Below, in pieces: positions 1 to 9,448 of a stretch of DNA of 33,195 nt. The position numbers and the translations under genes are program-made. How positions within the stretch are numbered: position 1 is the stretch's first letter; each line of letters starts with the position of its first letter. The stretch spans positions 1 through 33,195 of the forward strand of contig JAIDCC010000055.1 of assembly GCA_029056055.1 (NCBI GenBank), read 5' to 3'. Source of the stretch: Duncaniella sp. Its GTDB lineage: Bacteria > Bacteroidota > Bacteroidia > Bacteroidales > Muribaculaceae. Below the pieces are notes generated by a model. That model was given only the letters and a program-made list of their open reading frames with translations. It did no database searches and had not been told where the DNA came from.

Positions 1-31
1 GGGAATGGGGAATGTCTCGGGTGTACCATTC

Positions 32-70
32 TGTCCCAAGCCGAGGGCGTCCCGTGGGACAGTGGGACAA
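32..70 (+). repeat. Family A palindromic repeat, copy 1
   Basis: TGTCCCA is followed by AGCCGAGGGCG and then TGGGACA, with a second GTGGGACA directly after. The outer arms are inverted repeats and the centre GCC/GGC is a small inner hairpin. Confidence 0.85.
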
Positions 71-165
71 CCGATTTCAGGCATAAGTTGCATCGGATAA
101 ACGCGAATGTTTACGCGACCCTGCCTGCAAATTTGCGAATATTTTATATTATAGATGATTATGAG

Positions 166-215
166 GCGGTGCATGAGAAACGTGCCGGAGGCACGTCCGT
201 ACATGGAGGCGTAAG
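166..215 (+). repeat. Family B repeat, copy 1 (joined to family A copy 2)
   Basis: GCGGTGCATGAGAAACGTGC leads into the palindrome GTGCCGGAGGCAC, then GTCCGTACATGGAGGCGTAAG. It runs directly into a family A unit. On the minus strand the palindrome edge reads GTACGGACGTGCCT, nearly the site that the IS110 element occupies at 31282. Confidence 0.8.
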
Positions 216-226
216 GGTGTCCCGGA

Positions 227-272
227 TGTCCCAAGCCGAGGGCGTGTCGTGGGACAGTGGGACAATGGGACA
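227..272 (+). repeat. Family A palindromic repeat, copy 2
   Basis: TGTCCCAAGCCGAGGGCG, then TGGGACA, with the GGGACA word repeated twice more (GTGGGACA, ATGGGACA). It follows family B copy 1 immediately, forming a composite B-A unit. Confidence 0.85.
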
Positions 273-312
273 GCGATGTCCCGCGAATGTTTGTGTCGCC
301 AGAATAATGAAT

Positions 313-356
313 CCCCGCCTCACGGGGGAGGCCTGACGGCTCTCAGCGAGGCGGGG
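313..356 (-). terminator. Possible terminator hairpin downstream of eno
   Basis: CCCCGCCTC (313-321) and GAGGCGGGG (348-356) are perfect 9-base inverted arms around a 26-nt loop, about 62 nt past the eno stop. In the eno reading direction the stem is followed by ATTCATTATTCT, T-rich but not a clean T tract, so termination is plausible but unproven. Confidence 0.45.
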
Positions 357-418
357 AATGAGATGTGACGGGGTGTCGACTCTACATGAGAGTCAACCCT
401 CGAAAGCTTGCGCTATGA

Positions 419-1803
<1,385 letters not shown>

Positions 1804-1861
1804 GTTAATTTTGCATAAGTAGTGAAAAATCTTATTGAGCGGCTGCGCCGTGTCGCGGCTC

Positions 1862-1906
1862 TGTCCCAAGCCGATGGCGTCTCGTGGGACAGTGGGACAT
1901 GGGACA
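1862..1906 (+). repeat. Family A palindromic repeat, copy 3
   Basis: TGTCCCAAGCCGATGGCG, then TGGGACA, with two further GGGACA words. It lies about 15 nt past the stop of the GT9 gene (minus strand) and could form the 3' hairpin of that operon transcript. Confidence 0.85.
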
Positions 1907-1921
1907 GCCCGTGACGGGGGA

Positions 1922-3001
1922 TTATTTCTTTGGCAGGGGCACTTTCTGCGAGATGGCTTCGACGATGGCTGTCGAGGGAATGGAGCGCAGACAGTCGAGT
2001 GTGCCGCGCGGACATTTCTTGTCGCCAGCTATCGAACAGGGTTGACACGGGAGGGTCAGCATGACGGTGTCGGCGGGTGCGGTCTGGTTGTAGCCGAGAA
2101 ATCCGCAGGCGGGAGTGGTAGAGCCCCAGATGCTGAGGACGGGAGTGTCGACAAGCGCTGCAAGGTGTTGATTTGCAGAGTCCATGCTCACCATGAGGTC
2201 GAGGGCGTTGATGGTTGCGAGTTCTCCGGCGAGGTCAAACTGACCTGCAACAGACGAGACTCCCTCCTTCTGCCACGAGCGGAGCATTTCGGCCTCGGCA
2301 CCGCGGGCGCCGAAGAGATAGACGTTGTAGCCCCGTGCGGCCAGGGTGTCGACCACCTTGCTCATCTTCTCGGCAGGGTAGGTCTTCGTGGCATAACGCG
2401 CGAAGGGGGCAATGCCTATGGCCGGGTGCTTGATTTCGATGGCCGGCTTGGGGGCTTCGGAGCCTTCGTAGATGGAGCGGAACGTGCGTGAGGCAGGGAA
2501 GCCGAGCGAATCGAACACGTCGAAGTAGCGGTCGATGTAAGGGCGCTGCGGCCGCCCACCGGCAAATACGAGGTCGCGGTTGCGGCGGTCTTTGTTGACC
2601 AGTCCGACACGGGCATCCTTGAGCTTGAAGTATTCGGCCAGCAGCCACGAGCGGAGCACGTCGTGGAGGTCGGCCACATAGTCGGGATGAAGGGCACCGA
2701 GACGTCGGGCAATGCCGAGGAGTCCGCCGACGCCGTTGTATTTCTCCTTGATGTCGAAGGGGATGACCATGACATTGGCGGGAGGATTGACAAACAGGCG
2801 CGCGAAGAGCGGACGTGTAGCCACGTAGATTTCGAGCTCCGGATAGGCGCGAGCCACCGAGTAGATTACGGGGATGGTCATGGCCACGTCGCCGAGGGCC
2901 GAAAAGCGTATTGCGAGCAGGCGTTTGCGGCGCGGAGTGGAAGAGGCGTCGTGTGGAGCTGTCGTCGCCGGGGTTGGAGTTGATTTGGTCGTTTCAGTCA
3001 T
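1922..3001 (-). CDS. Glycosyltransferase family 9 (heptosyltransferase-like)
   Basis: Probably an LPS core glycosyltransferase of the WaaC/WaaF/WaaQ type (GT9, GT-B fold), acting at the inner membrane on nucleotide-activated heptose or a similar sugar. The N-terminal domain opens with LLAIRFSALGDVAMTIPV near residue 29, the family's acceptor-side glycine loop. The C-terminal donor domain shows IAPFARYATKTYP near 200 and SMDSANQHLAALVDTPVLSIWGSTTP near 275, followed by a Cys-rich stretch (CQPCS...KCPRG..DCL) common in Bacteroidales homologs. The first 28 residues are Thr/Pro/Ala-rich and lie outside the fold; no later ATG precedes the conserved core. It is the last gene of the waaA operon, 107 nt after the KdsB-like gene. 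The exact sugar and acceptor cannot be told from sequence. Confidence 0.85.
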   Translation of the reverse strand: MTETTKSTPTPATTAPHDASSTPRRKRLLAIRFSALGDVAMTIPVIYSVARAYPELEIYVATRPLFARLFVNPPANVMVIPFDIKEKYNGVGGLLGIARRLGALHPDYVADLHDVLRSWLLAEYFKLKDARVGLVNKDRRNRDLVFAGGRPQRPYIDRYFDVFDSLGFPASRTFRSIYEGSEAPKPAIEIKHPAIGIAPFARYATKTYPAEKMSKVVDTLAARGYNVYLFGARGAEAEMLRSWQKEGVSSVAGQFDLAGELATINALDLMVSMDSANQHLAALVDTPVLSIWGSTTPACGFLGYNQTAPADTVMLTLPCQPCSIAGDKKCPRGTLDCLRSIPSTAIVEAISQKVPLPKK

Positions 3002-3108
3002 TTATCTATGAATGAAGGGCAAAATCCGCATGCGTAGTTGATGCGTGAGGCGTCGGGGAAAGTTAAAATGAAGAGGAGCCGTCTATGACGTCAGGCTGCA
3101 GAGGGCTG

Positions 3109-3837
3109 TCACTTCGAGGCTTTGAGGATGGCCTCGACACCGTCGATGTCCTTGCGGTTGTCGACGGAGAGCGATTTGCAGTGGCAGTTGTAATAGTAGA
3201 TGGGCATGTGGTTTTCGAGGAAACGGAAAGAGTCGTTTTCTTCGATTTTCTCGATAGGCCCGCGGGGGGTATTATGGTAGAAATCGAGGGCTTTGCGGGT
3301 GAAAGCGCCGACGCCCACGAATTTGTGGAACACGTAGTCCATCGCGCCTTTGGGATAGGGGATGGGCGAGCGCGAGATGAAGAGACAACGGTCGTCTTTG
3401 GCGGTGACAATCTTGAGGTTGGTGGCGTCGACCACTTCGACGGGGTTAGTGAAATCGGTCATAAGGTTTGACACGAAGAACGAGTCGGGTTCCAGCCCTT
3501 CGGGGACACATTGGATGATGTAGTCGCGGGTCAGAAGAGGCTCGTCGCCGTTTACCATCACGTAGAGGTCGGCGTCGATGCGTGTCGACACTTCGTAGAG
3601 ACGCTCGGTGGCGGTGTCGTGGTCGGAGCGGGTCATTATCACTTTTGCGCCGAAGCTTTCTGCCTTGGCCTGAATGCGTTCGGAGTCTGTGGCCACGTAG
3701 ACTTCTTCGAAGATTTCAACTTCCTTGCAGTGTTCGTAGACCCACTGAATCATGGGTTTTCCACAGATGAGGGCGAGAGGCTTCTCGAAGAAGCGCGATG
3801 ACTCGGCGCGGGCCGGAATGACACAGATTATCTTCAT
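3109..3837 (-). CDS. KdsB-like cytidylyltransferase (CMP-Kdo synthetase family, atypical)
   Basis: Probably transfers CMP from CTP to Kdo or a related 3-deoxy sugar acid, making the donor used by WaaA. The start at 3837 gives MKIICVIPARAESSRFFEKPLA; the 43 residues upstream in the open frame are unlike the family. Motifs are IPARAESSRFFEKPL near residue 6, YVATDSERI near 46, SDHDTATERLYEV near 70, VNGDEPLLTRDYI near 91 and FISRSPIPYPKG near 150. Classical KdsB has PARxxSTRxPGKPL, HxSGTDRxAE and VQGDEP, so several signature positions differ. At 242 residues it is slightly shorter than usual. It lies between the acyltransferase (92 nt upstream) and GT9 genes of the LPS operon. It could instead activate another acidic sugar. 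Confidence 0.75.
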   Translation of the reverse strand: MKIICVIPARAESSRFFEKPLALICGKPMIQWVYEHCKEVEIFEEVYVATDSERIQAKAESFGAKVIMTRSDHDTATERLYEVSTRIDADLYVMVNGDEPLLTRDYIIQCVPEGLEPDSFFVSNLMTDFTNPVEVVDATNLKIVTAKDDRCLFISRSPIPYPKGAMDYVFHKFVGVGAFTRKALDFYHNTPRGPIEKIEENDSFRFLENHMPIYYYNCHCKSLSVDNRKDIDGVEAILKASK

Positions 3838-3929
3838 TTCTGGTGATGATATGGAGTGAGGGGCGTTAGCGAGGTTGAAAGGGCTGAGGTGAGGGGTGAG
3901 ATTTCGAAATGGTTGACGAGGGCGGCGCG

Positions 3930-4802
3930 TCACTTGTAGAGCCATCGGCGGTGGCTCCAGAGCCACAGACCCGGACGTCGACGGATGGTCTCTTCGAGCA
4001 TTTCGAGATAGCGGCGTGTGTAGGGGTAGTCGGGGCTATCGGGGTCGGGCTCGATTTCCTTGAACGTCAGATGATAGTGGCCGCGCTCGGGCTTCTCGAT
4101 GTCGAGGTAGAGGTAGGCGGCATTGACGCGTCGGCCTATCTCCTCGCCCCCGGGGTTGAACGTGGTGGTTTGCCCGAGAAATTCGGTGTGGTGATGAGCC
4201 ACGTCGCTGTTGGCGCGGTGGTCGGCTATGAAGCCTATGACGAAGGGCTTCTTGTCGCGCGCCCAGCCGAGCATCTTGCGGAACACTTCTTTCTGGCCTA
4301 CGGATGTCTGCCGGAAACGTGAGCGGATTTTGAGCATGAGGCGGTCGAAGGCCTTGTCGTGCATAGGTTTGTAGACCTGCGCGTTGATTTCGGGCACGGA
4401 GAAATGGCGCACGATGGCGGGCACCCATTCCCAGTTGCCGTAATGGCCGAGGTAGATTACCACCGGGCGACCTTCGGAGGCATATTTGTCGACGAGCTCG
4501 CCGCCATCCACTGTGACGCGGCGGTCGATTTCCTCGTCAGACATGTTGAGCAGCTTGACGGTCTCTACCACGTTGTCGGCCAGCTGACCGTAGAAGTCGC
4601 GTTCGATGCGGCGCAGTTCCTCGTCGGAGATATCGGGAAACGAATTGCGCAGATTTTCGCGTATCACTTTGCGGCGATAGCCGAGCCCCTTGTCGAGGAG
4701 CAGGCGTATTCCATCGCCCAGCCCGTAGAGCATCGGGGTCGGGAGCCATGACAGCGGGGTGAAGATGCCGCGGTATAACAGATATTTCAGTTTGTCACGC
4801 AT
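3930..4802 (-). CDS. LpxL/HtrB-family lipid A acyltransferase
   Basis: Predicted late acyltransferase of lipid A synthesis, placing a secondary acyl chain on the Kdo-lipid A precursor at the inner membrane. The 290 residues carry the family's HX4(D/E) catalytic motif as LGHYGNWEW near residue 118. The conserved IADHRAN..VAHHHTEFLGQ block lies near 190, and the C-terminal WLWSHRRW signature near 280. The N-terminus (YLLYRGIFTPLSWLPTPMLYGLGDGI) is hydrophobic, as expected for membrane attachment. Its start overlaps the end of waaA by 8 nt, indicating translational coupling, and Kdo transfer normally precedes this acylation, so gene order fits pathway order. Which acyl chain and position are used cannot be told. 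Confidence 0.88.
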   Translation of the reverse strand: MRDKLKYLLYRGIFTPLSWLPTPMLYGLGDGIRLLLDKGLGYRRKVIRENLRNSFPDISDEELRRIERDFYGQLADNVVETVKLLNMSDEEIDRRVTVDGGELVDKYASEGRPVVIYLGHYGNWEWVPAIVRHFSVPEINAQVYKPMHDKAFDRLMLKIRSRFRQTSVGQKEVFRKMLGWARDKKPFVIGFIADHRANSDVAHHHTEFLGQTTTFNPGGEEIGRRVNAAYLYLDIEKPERGHYHLTFKEIEPDPDSPDYPYTRRYLEMLEETIRRRPGLWLWSHRRWLYK

Positions 4803-6075
4803 TGCTGAGCGAGGAGATTATCGCGTCGGCCACGCGGGTGGTGGCGCCGACGTTGCGTGAGACATATTTCTTTGCTTTCTTTGCTATGTAGTCGAGGGCG
4901 GAGCGGTCGGAGCGCAGACGGCCGAACCAAGATTCGAGTTCGTCTGCCGTGGTGACCATGCAGCCTATGCCCAATTCGATGAGTTCGCGGGGTGTGACCT
5001 TGCGGTGGATGCAGGGGCCGAAAGCCACGGGCACACCGTAGACCACCGGTTCGATTACACTGTGGAGCAGAGGGGTGAAACCGCCTCCGACGTAGGCCCA
5101 CGTGGCATAGCGGTAGATGTAGGCCAAGGCTCCGACGAAGTCGATGATGAGCACTTGCGCCTCTTCCAAATCCTTGCCTGAATATTGCGAGGCTTCGGAG
5201 TAGAGCACGGCACGGCCATCGAGGCGGGTGCGGAGCTTGGAGATGATTTCATCTGAAATCTCGTGGGGCACGATGACAAATTTCGTATCCTCGTTACGGT
5301 TGGCCAGCGCGCACACCATGTCAAGGTCTTCGTCGTCGTGGATACTTCCTGCCACAAACATGGGTTTCCCGGCCTTGAAGGTTTCGATGAGGGGGTCGCT
5401 CCACTGCGTATCTGCCATGAGGGTGGCGTTGTCGAAGAGAGGGTCGCCGTTGAGCGAGCAGCGCGTCTGGCCGAGGCGTCCGAGGTTGTCTACCGAATGG
5501 CTGTCGAGGGCGAAAATGTGGCGGTAGGTGAGGATGGATTTCCTGTAGATACCGCCATACCATTTGAAGAAGGGGCTGTCGTCGCGGATGATGGCCGACA
5601 CGAGGAATGTCGGAATCTCTCGCGCGGCAAGCTGGGCAAGATAATTGTGCCAGAACTCCGACACCATGAATACGGCACACGCAGGACGGATTTCATCGAG
5701 AAAACGCGAGGCGTTGGAAGCCGTGTCGAGCGGAAGGTAGAGCACGGCGTCAACCTCCTCCATCGGACGCCGCTGAAGGGCTTCATACCCGGTGGGAGAG
5801 AAGAAAGTCACCACGATGACGCAATCCATGCGCTCCTTTAGCTCTCTTATCAGAGGGCGCGCTATGGCAAACTCGCCCAGCGAGGCCGAATGAATCCACA
5901 CCACGGGGCGGCTGCGGTCAATCCGGGCGGCAGCTTTAGAGAGCGCGTCGAGACAGCCTATCTGTCCGCGCCCGAAACGCACGGTCTTGGCCCGGCTTTC
6001 GTCGGGGGCGACAGCGGTGGCCGCTATCAGGGCTGTGCGGGCAGCCGAGAGCACTATGTTATAGGCTAATGACAT
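4795..6075 (-). CDS. waaA: 3-deoxy-D-manno-octulosonic acid transferase (Kdo transferase)
   Basis: Transfers Kdo from CMP-Kdo to lipid A precursors at the cytoplasmic face of the inner membrane (GT30). The 426 residues match family length. The N-terminus has a short hydrophobic segment (MSLAYNIVLSAARTALIAA). VVWIHSASLGEF near residue 60 contains the conserved ASxGE general-base motif. FMVSEFWHNYL lies near 135 and LNGDPLFDN near 208. The C-terminal donor domain has WAYVGGGFTPLLHSVIEPVVYGVPVAFGP near 330. First gene of a leftward operon, with a promoter at 6120-6151 and an 8-nt overlap with the downstream acyltransferase gene. Whether one or two Kdo residues are added is not visible. Confidence 0.93.
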   Translation of the reverse strand: MSLAYNIVLSAARTALIAATAVAPDESRAKTVRFGRGQIGCLDALSKAAARIDRSRPVVWIHSASLGEFAIARPLIRELKERMDCVIVVTFFSPTGYEALQRRPMEEVDAVLYLPLDTASNASRFLDEIRPACAVFMVSEFWHNYLAQLAAREIPTFLVSAIIRDDSPFFKWYGGIYRKSILTYRHIFALDSHSVDNLGRLGQTRCSLNGDPLFDNATLMADTQWSDPLIETFKAGKPMFVAGSIHDDEDLDMVCALANRNEDTKFVIVPHEISDEIISKLRTRLDGRAVLYSEASQYSGKDLEEAQVLIIDFVGALAYIYRYATWAYVGGGFTPLLHSVIEPVVYGVPVAFGPCIHRKVTPRELIELGIGCMVTTADELESWFGRLRSDRSALDYIAKKAKKYVSRNVGATTRVADAIISSLSNA

Positions 6076-6119
6076 GCTTCGTGGTGTGAGGTCGGGCCCG
6101 AGGGGGCTCTTTCAGCTTG

Positions 6120-6151
6120 CAAAGTTACAACTTTTTTTCAGTAAGAAACAA
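6120..6151 (-). promoter_or_regulatory. Bacteroidetes-type promoter of the waaA operon
   Basis: On the minus strand TAACTTTG (6120-6127) matches TAnnTTTG, and a TTG (6149-6151) lies 21 nt upstream. It sits 45 nt before the waaA ATG in the 121-nt gap after the DUF3109 gene, separating the LPS operon from the genes upstream. Confidence 0.7.
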
Positions 6152-6196
6152 TTTTTAGACTTTAAAATTGTGCTTCTGACCTATAATTCAAGCGGC

Positions 6197-6808
6197 TCAG
6201 TGGCCATATTCGGCCAAATAGGCTTCGCAGGCCTCGCAGAGTTCGGCATACCACTCCTCTCCGAAGTGCTCCGTGAGGGGGCCGCGCAGGAATTGATAGA
6301 GGCGGATGCCGAGACGCTTTCCGTTTTTCTCGGCCGGGCGGCAGATGTCCCAGCGGTGGTAGTTGACGGCGGTGAAGCTCTCATACTCGGTGAGGCGCAC
6401 GGGATAGAGCGCACACGAGGCGGGTTTGCGAAACCCTCCGGTGAGCCCTTCGGAATGCTTGCATTCGAGCGCACACTGGCATATGCCTCCGGGAGCATAG
6501 CAGGTGAAGACGCAGTTGCGGCCGTCGACAATCTGCGTGACGAGGTCGCCCTCTTCGTCGACATACGACGTGCCCGCTTCGGCAATTCTCTCTTTGGCGG
6601 AGGGGAGTAGGAGGGGTTCTACCACGGGGAGCAGCGAGTCGATGCTGTCGCGCTCCGCCTCGGTGATGGGTGCGCCGGCGTCGCCTTCGATGCAGCATTG
6701 TCCCAGACAGGCGTTGATGTCGCAGCAGAAAAAGCGTTCGGCCAGGTCGAGCGACACCAGTGTGTTTCCTATTTCAAGCATTACGGTTTCTTCGGTTTCT
6801 GAATTCAT
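6197..6808 (-). CDS. DUF3109 family cysteine-rich protein
   Basis: A conserved Bacteroidetes protein of unknown function, 203 residues. MLEIGNTLVSLDLAERFFCCDINACLGQCCIEGDAGAPI near residue 10 is the family's opening block, with C..C...CC cysteines suggesting a bound metal or Fe-S cluster. More cysteines follow in FTCYAPGGICQCALECKH and in SCALYPVRL. The listed ATG overlaps the DUF5103 stop by 4 nt (ATGA), arguing for coupled translation. The internal ATG at 6781 would give the more usual MLEIGNTLVSLD start and is a fair alternative. Metal binding is inferred from the cysteine pattern only. Confidence 0.85.
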   Translation of the reverse strand: MNSETEETVMLEIGNTLVSLDLAERFFCCDINACLGQCCIEGDAGAPITEAERDSIDSLLPVVEPLLLPSAKERIAEAGTSYVDEEGDLVTQIVDGRNCVFTCYAPGGICQCALECKHSEGLTGGFRKPASCALYPVRLTEYESFTAVNYHRWDICRPAEKNGKRLGIRLYQFLRGPLTEHFGEEWYAELCEACEAYLAEYGH

Positions 6809-8076
6809 ATTCCTGATTTAATGTGGTCTACGCCCACGAGACGGTCATAACGCCCTCCCGGCTCGCGATGGTAGACGCAGACGGTGTAGGTGTTGACGGT
6901 GGGATATTTGTCGCCCTCGATGAGGTTTGAGATGCCCTCGGGGGTGCTGACGGCGTAGCGGTAGTTATACGACCCCTGTTTGAGCAGGAGCGACTGCCGG
7001 TAGCAGCCCGCGTCGTTGTCCCATTCCATGCGTGAGCGGGGCGAGAGGCTGCGTTCGGTCAGGTCGCCTTCGATGAAGATTTCTCCCTGAGGCAGCCGCG
7101 GCATTTCGAGGGTGAAGTTGGTCATCAGATAGTCGGCGTTTGTCGACGAGTCGCCCACGTCGGAAGCTCTCACCCGATAGCGTCCCTGCTGCGTTTGGTC
7201 ATATAAATATTGTTCACGCGCGCGAGGATGGTCGGTGTGGAGGTAGACGTTGACCACCGGGTTTTCCTGCACGATGGTTTCCACGCCAATCCCCGGGAAG
7301 GTAGACGAGACGGTTTCGAAACGTCGGTATTCGTTGCCGGCCTTGAAAATGAGCGGCCTCAGGTGTTCGTAGACGGCTGTTGTGCCTGCGATGCGTTGCG
7401 GGGTGACGAGGGTCACCTGCTCGTCGGGCGAAAAATTCTTTGTGACAACCACGCGCAGGTCGTTGAAAGGGTCGCGCAGGGGCAGATGTTTGGTGTCGAC
7501 GCTGATTGAGAGTTGCTGATGCTCGCCGCGCGAGTCGAGGTCGGTGCGGTCGGTCACCGAGGCACTCACTCCGGCGGTCATTTCGCTCACCGAGAAACGT
7601 GCCTGAAGCAACACCTCGTCGGGGCGTTCTTCGTCGTAGACCTTCACCAGATAGTTGCCCGAGGCCGTGATGCGCACCTGTTCGTTGGGTAGCAGGATGC
7701 GGTAGTTGACGTAATGCACCAGCGTAGCCTGCGAAAACCCGACATCCTCTACTTCGGCCTCATTGAAACCGTCGACAAATTCCGAATCAACCGTCCCGTC
7801 AGGCTGCCACGCCGCGTCGAGATGCTCCAGCGAGTAGCGCAGATAGCGGCGGTCGGAGGCAAGCTCGTCAAATTCTATCAGAATCTGTTGGCCGTCAAGT
7901 CCGAGCCCGACGATTGGGGGAGCATCGGGCGCACCGGCCACCGAAACCTGCAACGAGCGAAACGTCGGCTCAAACGTGCGGGTGCGTGTGTCGGTAGCCG
8001 CCGCGGCATTCAACGTGGCTACCATCCACAGCAGCATCGAGAGGATAAAGCCCTTTGTCTCAGCGCAATTTGCCAT
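6805..8076 (-). CDS. DUF5103 protein (type IX secretion plug family)
   Basis: A 423-residue exported protein. The start MANCAETKGFILSMLLWMVATLNAAAA looks like a signal peptide cleaved near residue 27. Family hallmarks are LRYSLEHLDAAWQPDGTVDSEFVDGFNEAEVEDVGFS near 80-120 and NYRILLPNEQVRITASGNYLVKVYDEERP near 125. C-terminal blocks are FTLEMPRLPQGEIFIEGDLTE and YRQSLLLKQGSYNYRYAV. By family knowledge, DUF5103 proteins are associated with the type IX secretion translocon as a plug; no other type IX gene is in this window, so the role here is inferred. It overlaps the upstream C_GCAxxG_C_C gene by 17 nt and DUF3109 by 4 nt, forming a tight cluster. Confidence 0.82.
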   Translation of the reverse strand: MANCAETKGFILSMLLWMVATLNAAAATDTRTRTFEPTFRSLQVSVAGAPDAPPIVGLGLDGQQILIEFDELASDRRYLRYSLEHLDAAWQPDGTVDSEFVDGFNEAEVEDVGFSQATLVHYVNYRILLPNEQVRITASGNYLVKVYDEERPDEVLLQARFSVSEMTAGVSASVTDRTDLDSRGEHQQLSISVDTKHLPLRDPFNDLRVVVTKNFSPDEQVTLVTPQRIAGTTAVYEHLRPLIFKAGNEYRRFETVSSTFPGIGVETIVQENPVVNVYLHTDHPRAREQYLYDQTQQGRYRVRASDVGDSSTNADYLMTNFTLEMPRLPQGEIFIEGDLTERSLSPRSRMEWDNDAGCYRQSLLLKQGSYNYRYAVSTPEGISNLIEGDKYPTVNTYTVCVYHREPGGRYDRLVGVDHIKSGI

Positions 8077-8458
8077 CAGCTTCGAGAATGCGGTGGAGAC
8101 GCCCCACGGTGTCGGCTATGAGGTCGATACACGGTTTGGCTCCGGGGCGCTTGAGTGTGGCGCACACGTCGCTCCCCTCGACCTCGACAAATCCGTCAAC
8201 AGCTCCGCTTACTCGCCGGTAGAGTTCGGGACGTGCCATCCCCGCGTTTACTGCACTCAATACCATGGTCATGCCCGTGACGGCGCCGCACACCTCGCGG
8301 CGTCCGCCTATGCCGCTGCCGAAACCCTCGGAGAGACGTGCCAGGGTGGCTGCATCCACTCCCGTTTCGTCGGCGAAAGCCATCGCCACACATTGCGAGC
8401 AGTTGTAACCCTCGCCGCGCAGACGTCGGGCCAGAGCCATGCGTTCTTCTTTTGTCAT
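8060..8458 (-). CDS. C_GCAxxG_C_C family (putative redox-active) protein
   Basis: A 132-residue protein of the C_GCAxxG_C_C family. The pattern is C near residue 20 (YNCSQCVAMAF), then LSEGFGSGIGGRREVCGAVTGMTMVLSA near 43-70, and two later cysteines (SDVCATLKRPGAKPCIDLI). The conserved cysteines are thought to be redox active or to bind a metal; substrates are unknown. It overlaps the DUF5103 start by 17 nt. No TAnnTTTG box is evident upstream, so it may be read through from ung, 103 nt away across a family A repeat. Confidence 0.8.
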   Translation of the reverse strand: MTKEERMALARRLRGEGYNCSQCVAMAFADETGVDAATLARLSEGFGSGIGGRREVCGAVTGMTMVLSAVNAGMARPELYRRVSGAVDGFVEVEGSDVCATLKRPGAKPCIDLIADTVGRLHRILEADGKLR

Positions 8459-8499
8459 ATCTGATTTCGTTATCTTTAGTTAGAGTAAAAAAATGAGCC

Positions 8500-8554
8500 T
8501 GTCCCGCTGTCCCACTGTCCCACGGAACGCCTTCGGCTTGGGACATTTGGGACA
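8500..8554 (-). repeat. Family A palindromic repeat, copy 4
   Basis: On the plus strand: TGTCCCG, CTGTCCCA, CTGTCCCA, then CGGAACGCCTTCGGCT and TGGGACA, TGGGACA. It fills most of the gap between the end of ung and the next gene of the same strand, so it would be transcribed if the two are linked. Confidence 0.85.
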
Positions 8555-8561
8555 CGGTCGC

Positions 8562-9242
8562 TTAACCTTGCGAGGTGCCAATCCAGTCGACCGGCGTTTC
8601 GCCTCGTGCCTCAAGGTAGGCGTTGGCTCGGCTGAACGGTCTCGAACCGAAAAATCCTCGTGCTGCTGAAAGGGGCGACGGATGAGCCGACTCGATGACG
8701 CAGTGACGGCCTCGGTCAATCATCGCGCCCTTGCGCTGAGCATACGCCCCCCACAGAATGAACACCAACCCCTCGCGCTGCCGGGCAAGCGCTTCGATGG
8801 CCGCGTCGGTAAACCGCTCCCACCCTTGTCCCTGATGGGATGCTGGCGCTCCGGCCCTCACCGTCAGAACCGAATTGAGCATCAGCACCCCCTGACGTGC
8901 CCAGCGGCTGAGGTCGCCGTCGGCTGTGAATTCACGTCCCAAGTCGGAAGCCAGCTCTTTATAGATGTTCGTGAGCGAGCGGGGGAGTGGTACATCCGGA
9001 TTGACCGAGAAACATAGACCGTTGGCCTGACCTGCCCCGGGGTAAGGGTCTTGCCCGAGAATGACCACTTTGACACGGTCGAACGGACAAGCGTCAAAGG
9101 CGGCGAAAATCTTTCCCGCAGGAGGATAGACGGTTGTCGTGGCATACTCAGCGCGCACAAACTCGGCCAAGCGTGCGAAATAGTCGGCGCCCCATTGTTC
9201 GGCGAGGGCTTCCCGCCATGTCGAGTCTATTCTGATGTTCAT
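8562..9242 (-). CDS. ung: Uracil-DNA glycosylase
   Basis: Removes uracil from DNA as the first step of base excision repair. The 226-residue length is normal for family 1 UDG. The catalytic water-activating loop is ILGQDPYPGAGQANGLCFSV near residue 61, with the catalytic Asp in GQDPY. VLMLNSVLTVRAG near 118 is the LLLN region, FILWGAYAQRKG near 157 follows, and the DNA-intercalating loop is SAHPSPLSAARGFFGSRPFS near 185. The start gives MNIRIDSTWREALAEQ, typical of Bacteroidales homologs. A TAACTTTG box on the minus strand (9300-9307) lies 58 nt upstream. Confidence 0.97.
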   Translation of the reverse strand: MNIRIDSTWREALAEQWGADYFARLAEFVRAEYATTTVYPPAGKIFAAFDACPFDRVKVVILGQDPYPGAGQANGLCFSVNPDVPLPRSLTNIYKELASDLGREFTADGDLSRWARQGVLMLNSVLTVRAGAPASHQGQGWERFTDAAIEALARQREGLVFILWGAYAQRKGAMIDRGRHCVIESAHPSPLSAARGFFGSRPFSRANAYLEARGETPVDWIGTSQG

Positions 9243-9299
9243 ATCGGGCAGGTGTAGTTTTGGTTTTCCAACTTATGTGAGAAGCTTGTTTCTCGTCTG

Positions 9300-9307
9300 C
9301 AAAGTTA
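9300..9307 (-). promoter_or_regulatory. Candidate -7 box for ung
   Basis: TAACTTTG on the minus strand fits TAnnTTTG. No clear TTG is present at the -33 distance, so the call rests on the -7 box and on its position upstream of ung. Confidence 0.5.
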
Positions 9308-9391
9308 CGAAATATCTTCCGTAAAACCTCTCCCGACGCCGCCAAATATCCTCTCTCCCTCGCCTCGGCCACGCAAAAGAATTGAAAAACA

Positions 9392-9423
9392 TTTGCAGGA
9401 TTAAGAAAAATCCCGTAAATTTG
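9392..9423 (+). promoter_or_regulatory. Bacteroidetes-type promoter of tRNA-Arg
   Basis: TTTG (9392-9395) and TAAATTTG (9416-9423) are separated by 20 nt, matching the -33 and -7 consensus. The tRNA begins 25 nt downstream of the -7 box. Confidence 0.75.
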
Positions 9424-9448
9424 CACTGCAAATCGCAATCTTCCCCAA

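Larger units (their letters stand above)
1..418. other. Repeat-rich intergenic region at left edge
   Basis: No convincing gene is seen. The stretch holds two family A repeats (32-70 and 227-272), a family B repeat (166-215), and a hairpin with perfect 9-base arms (313-321 and 348-356) downstream of eno. The words GCGAATGTTT occur at about 101-120 and 281-292. Short reading frames here run through the repeats and have no protein-like composition. Confidence 0.7.
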
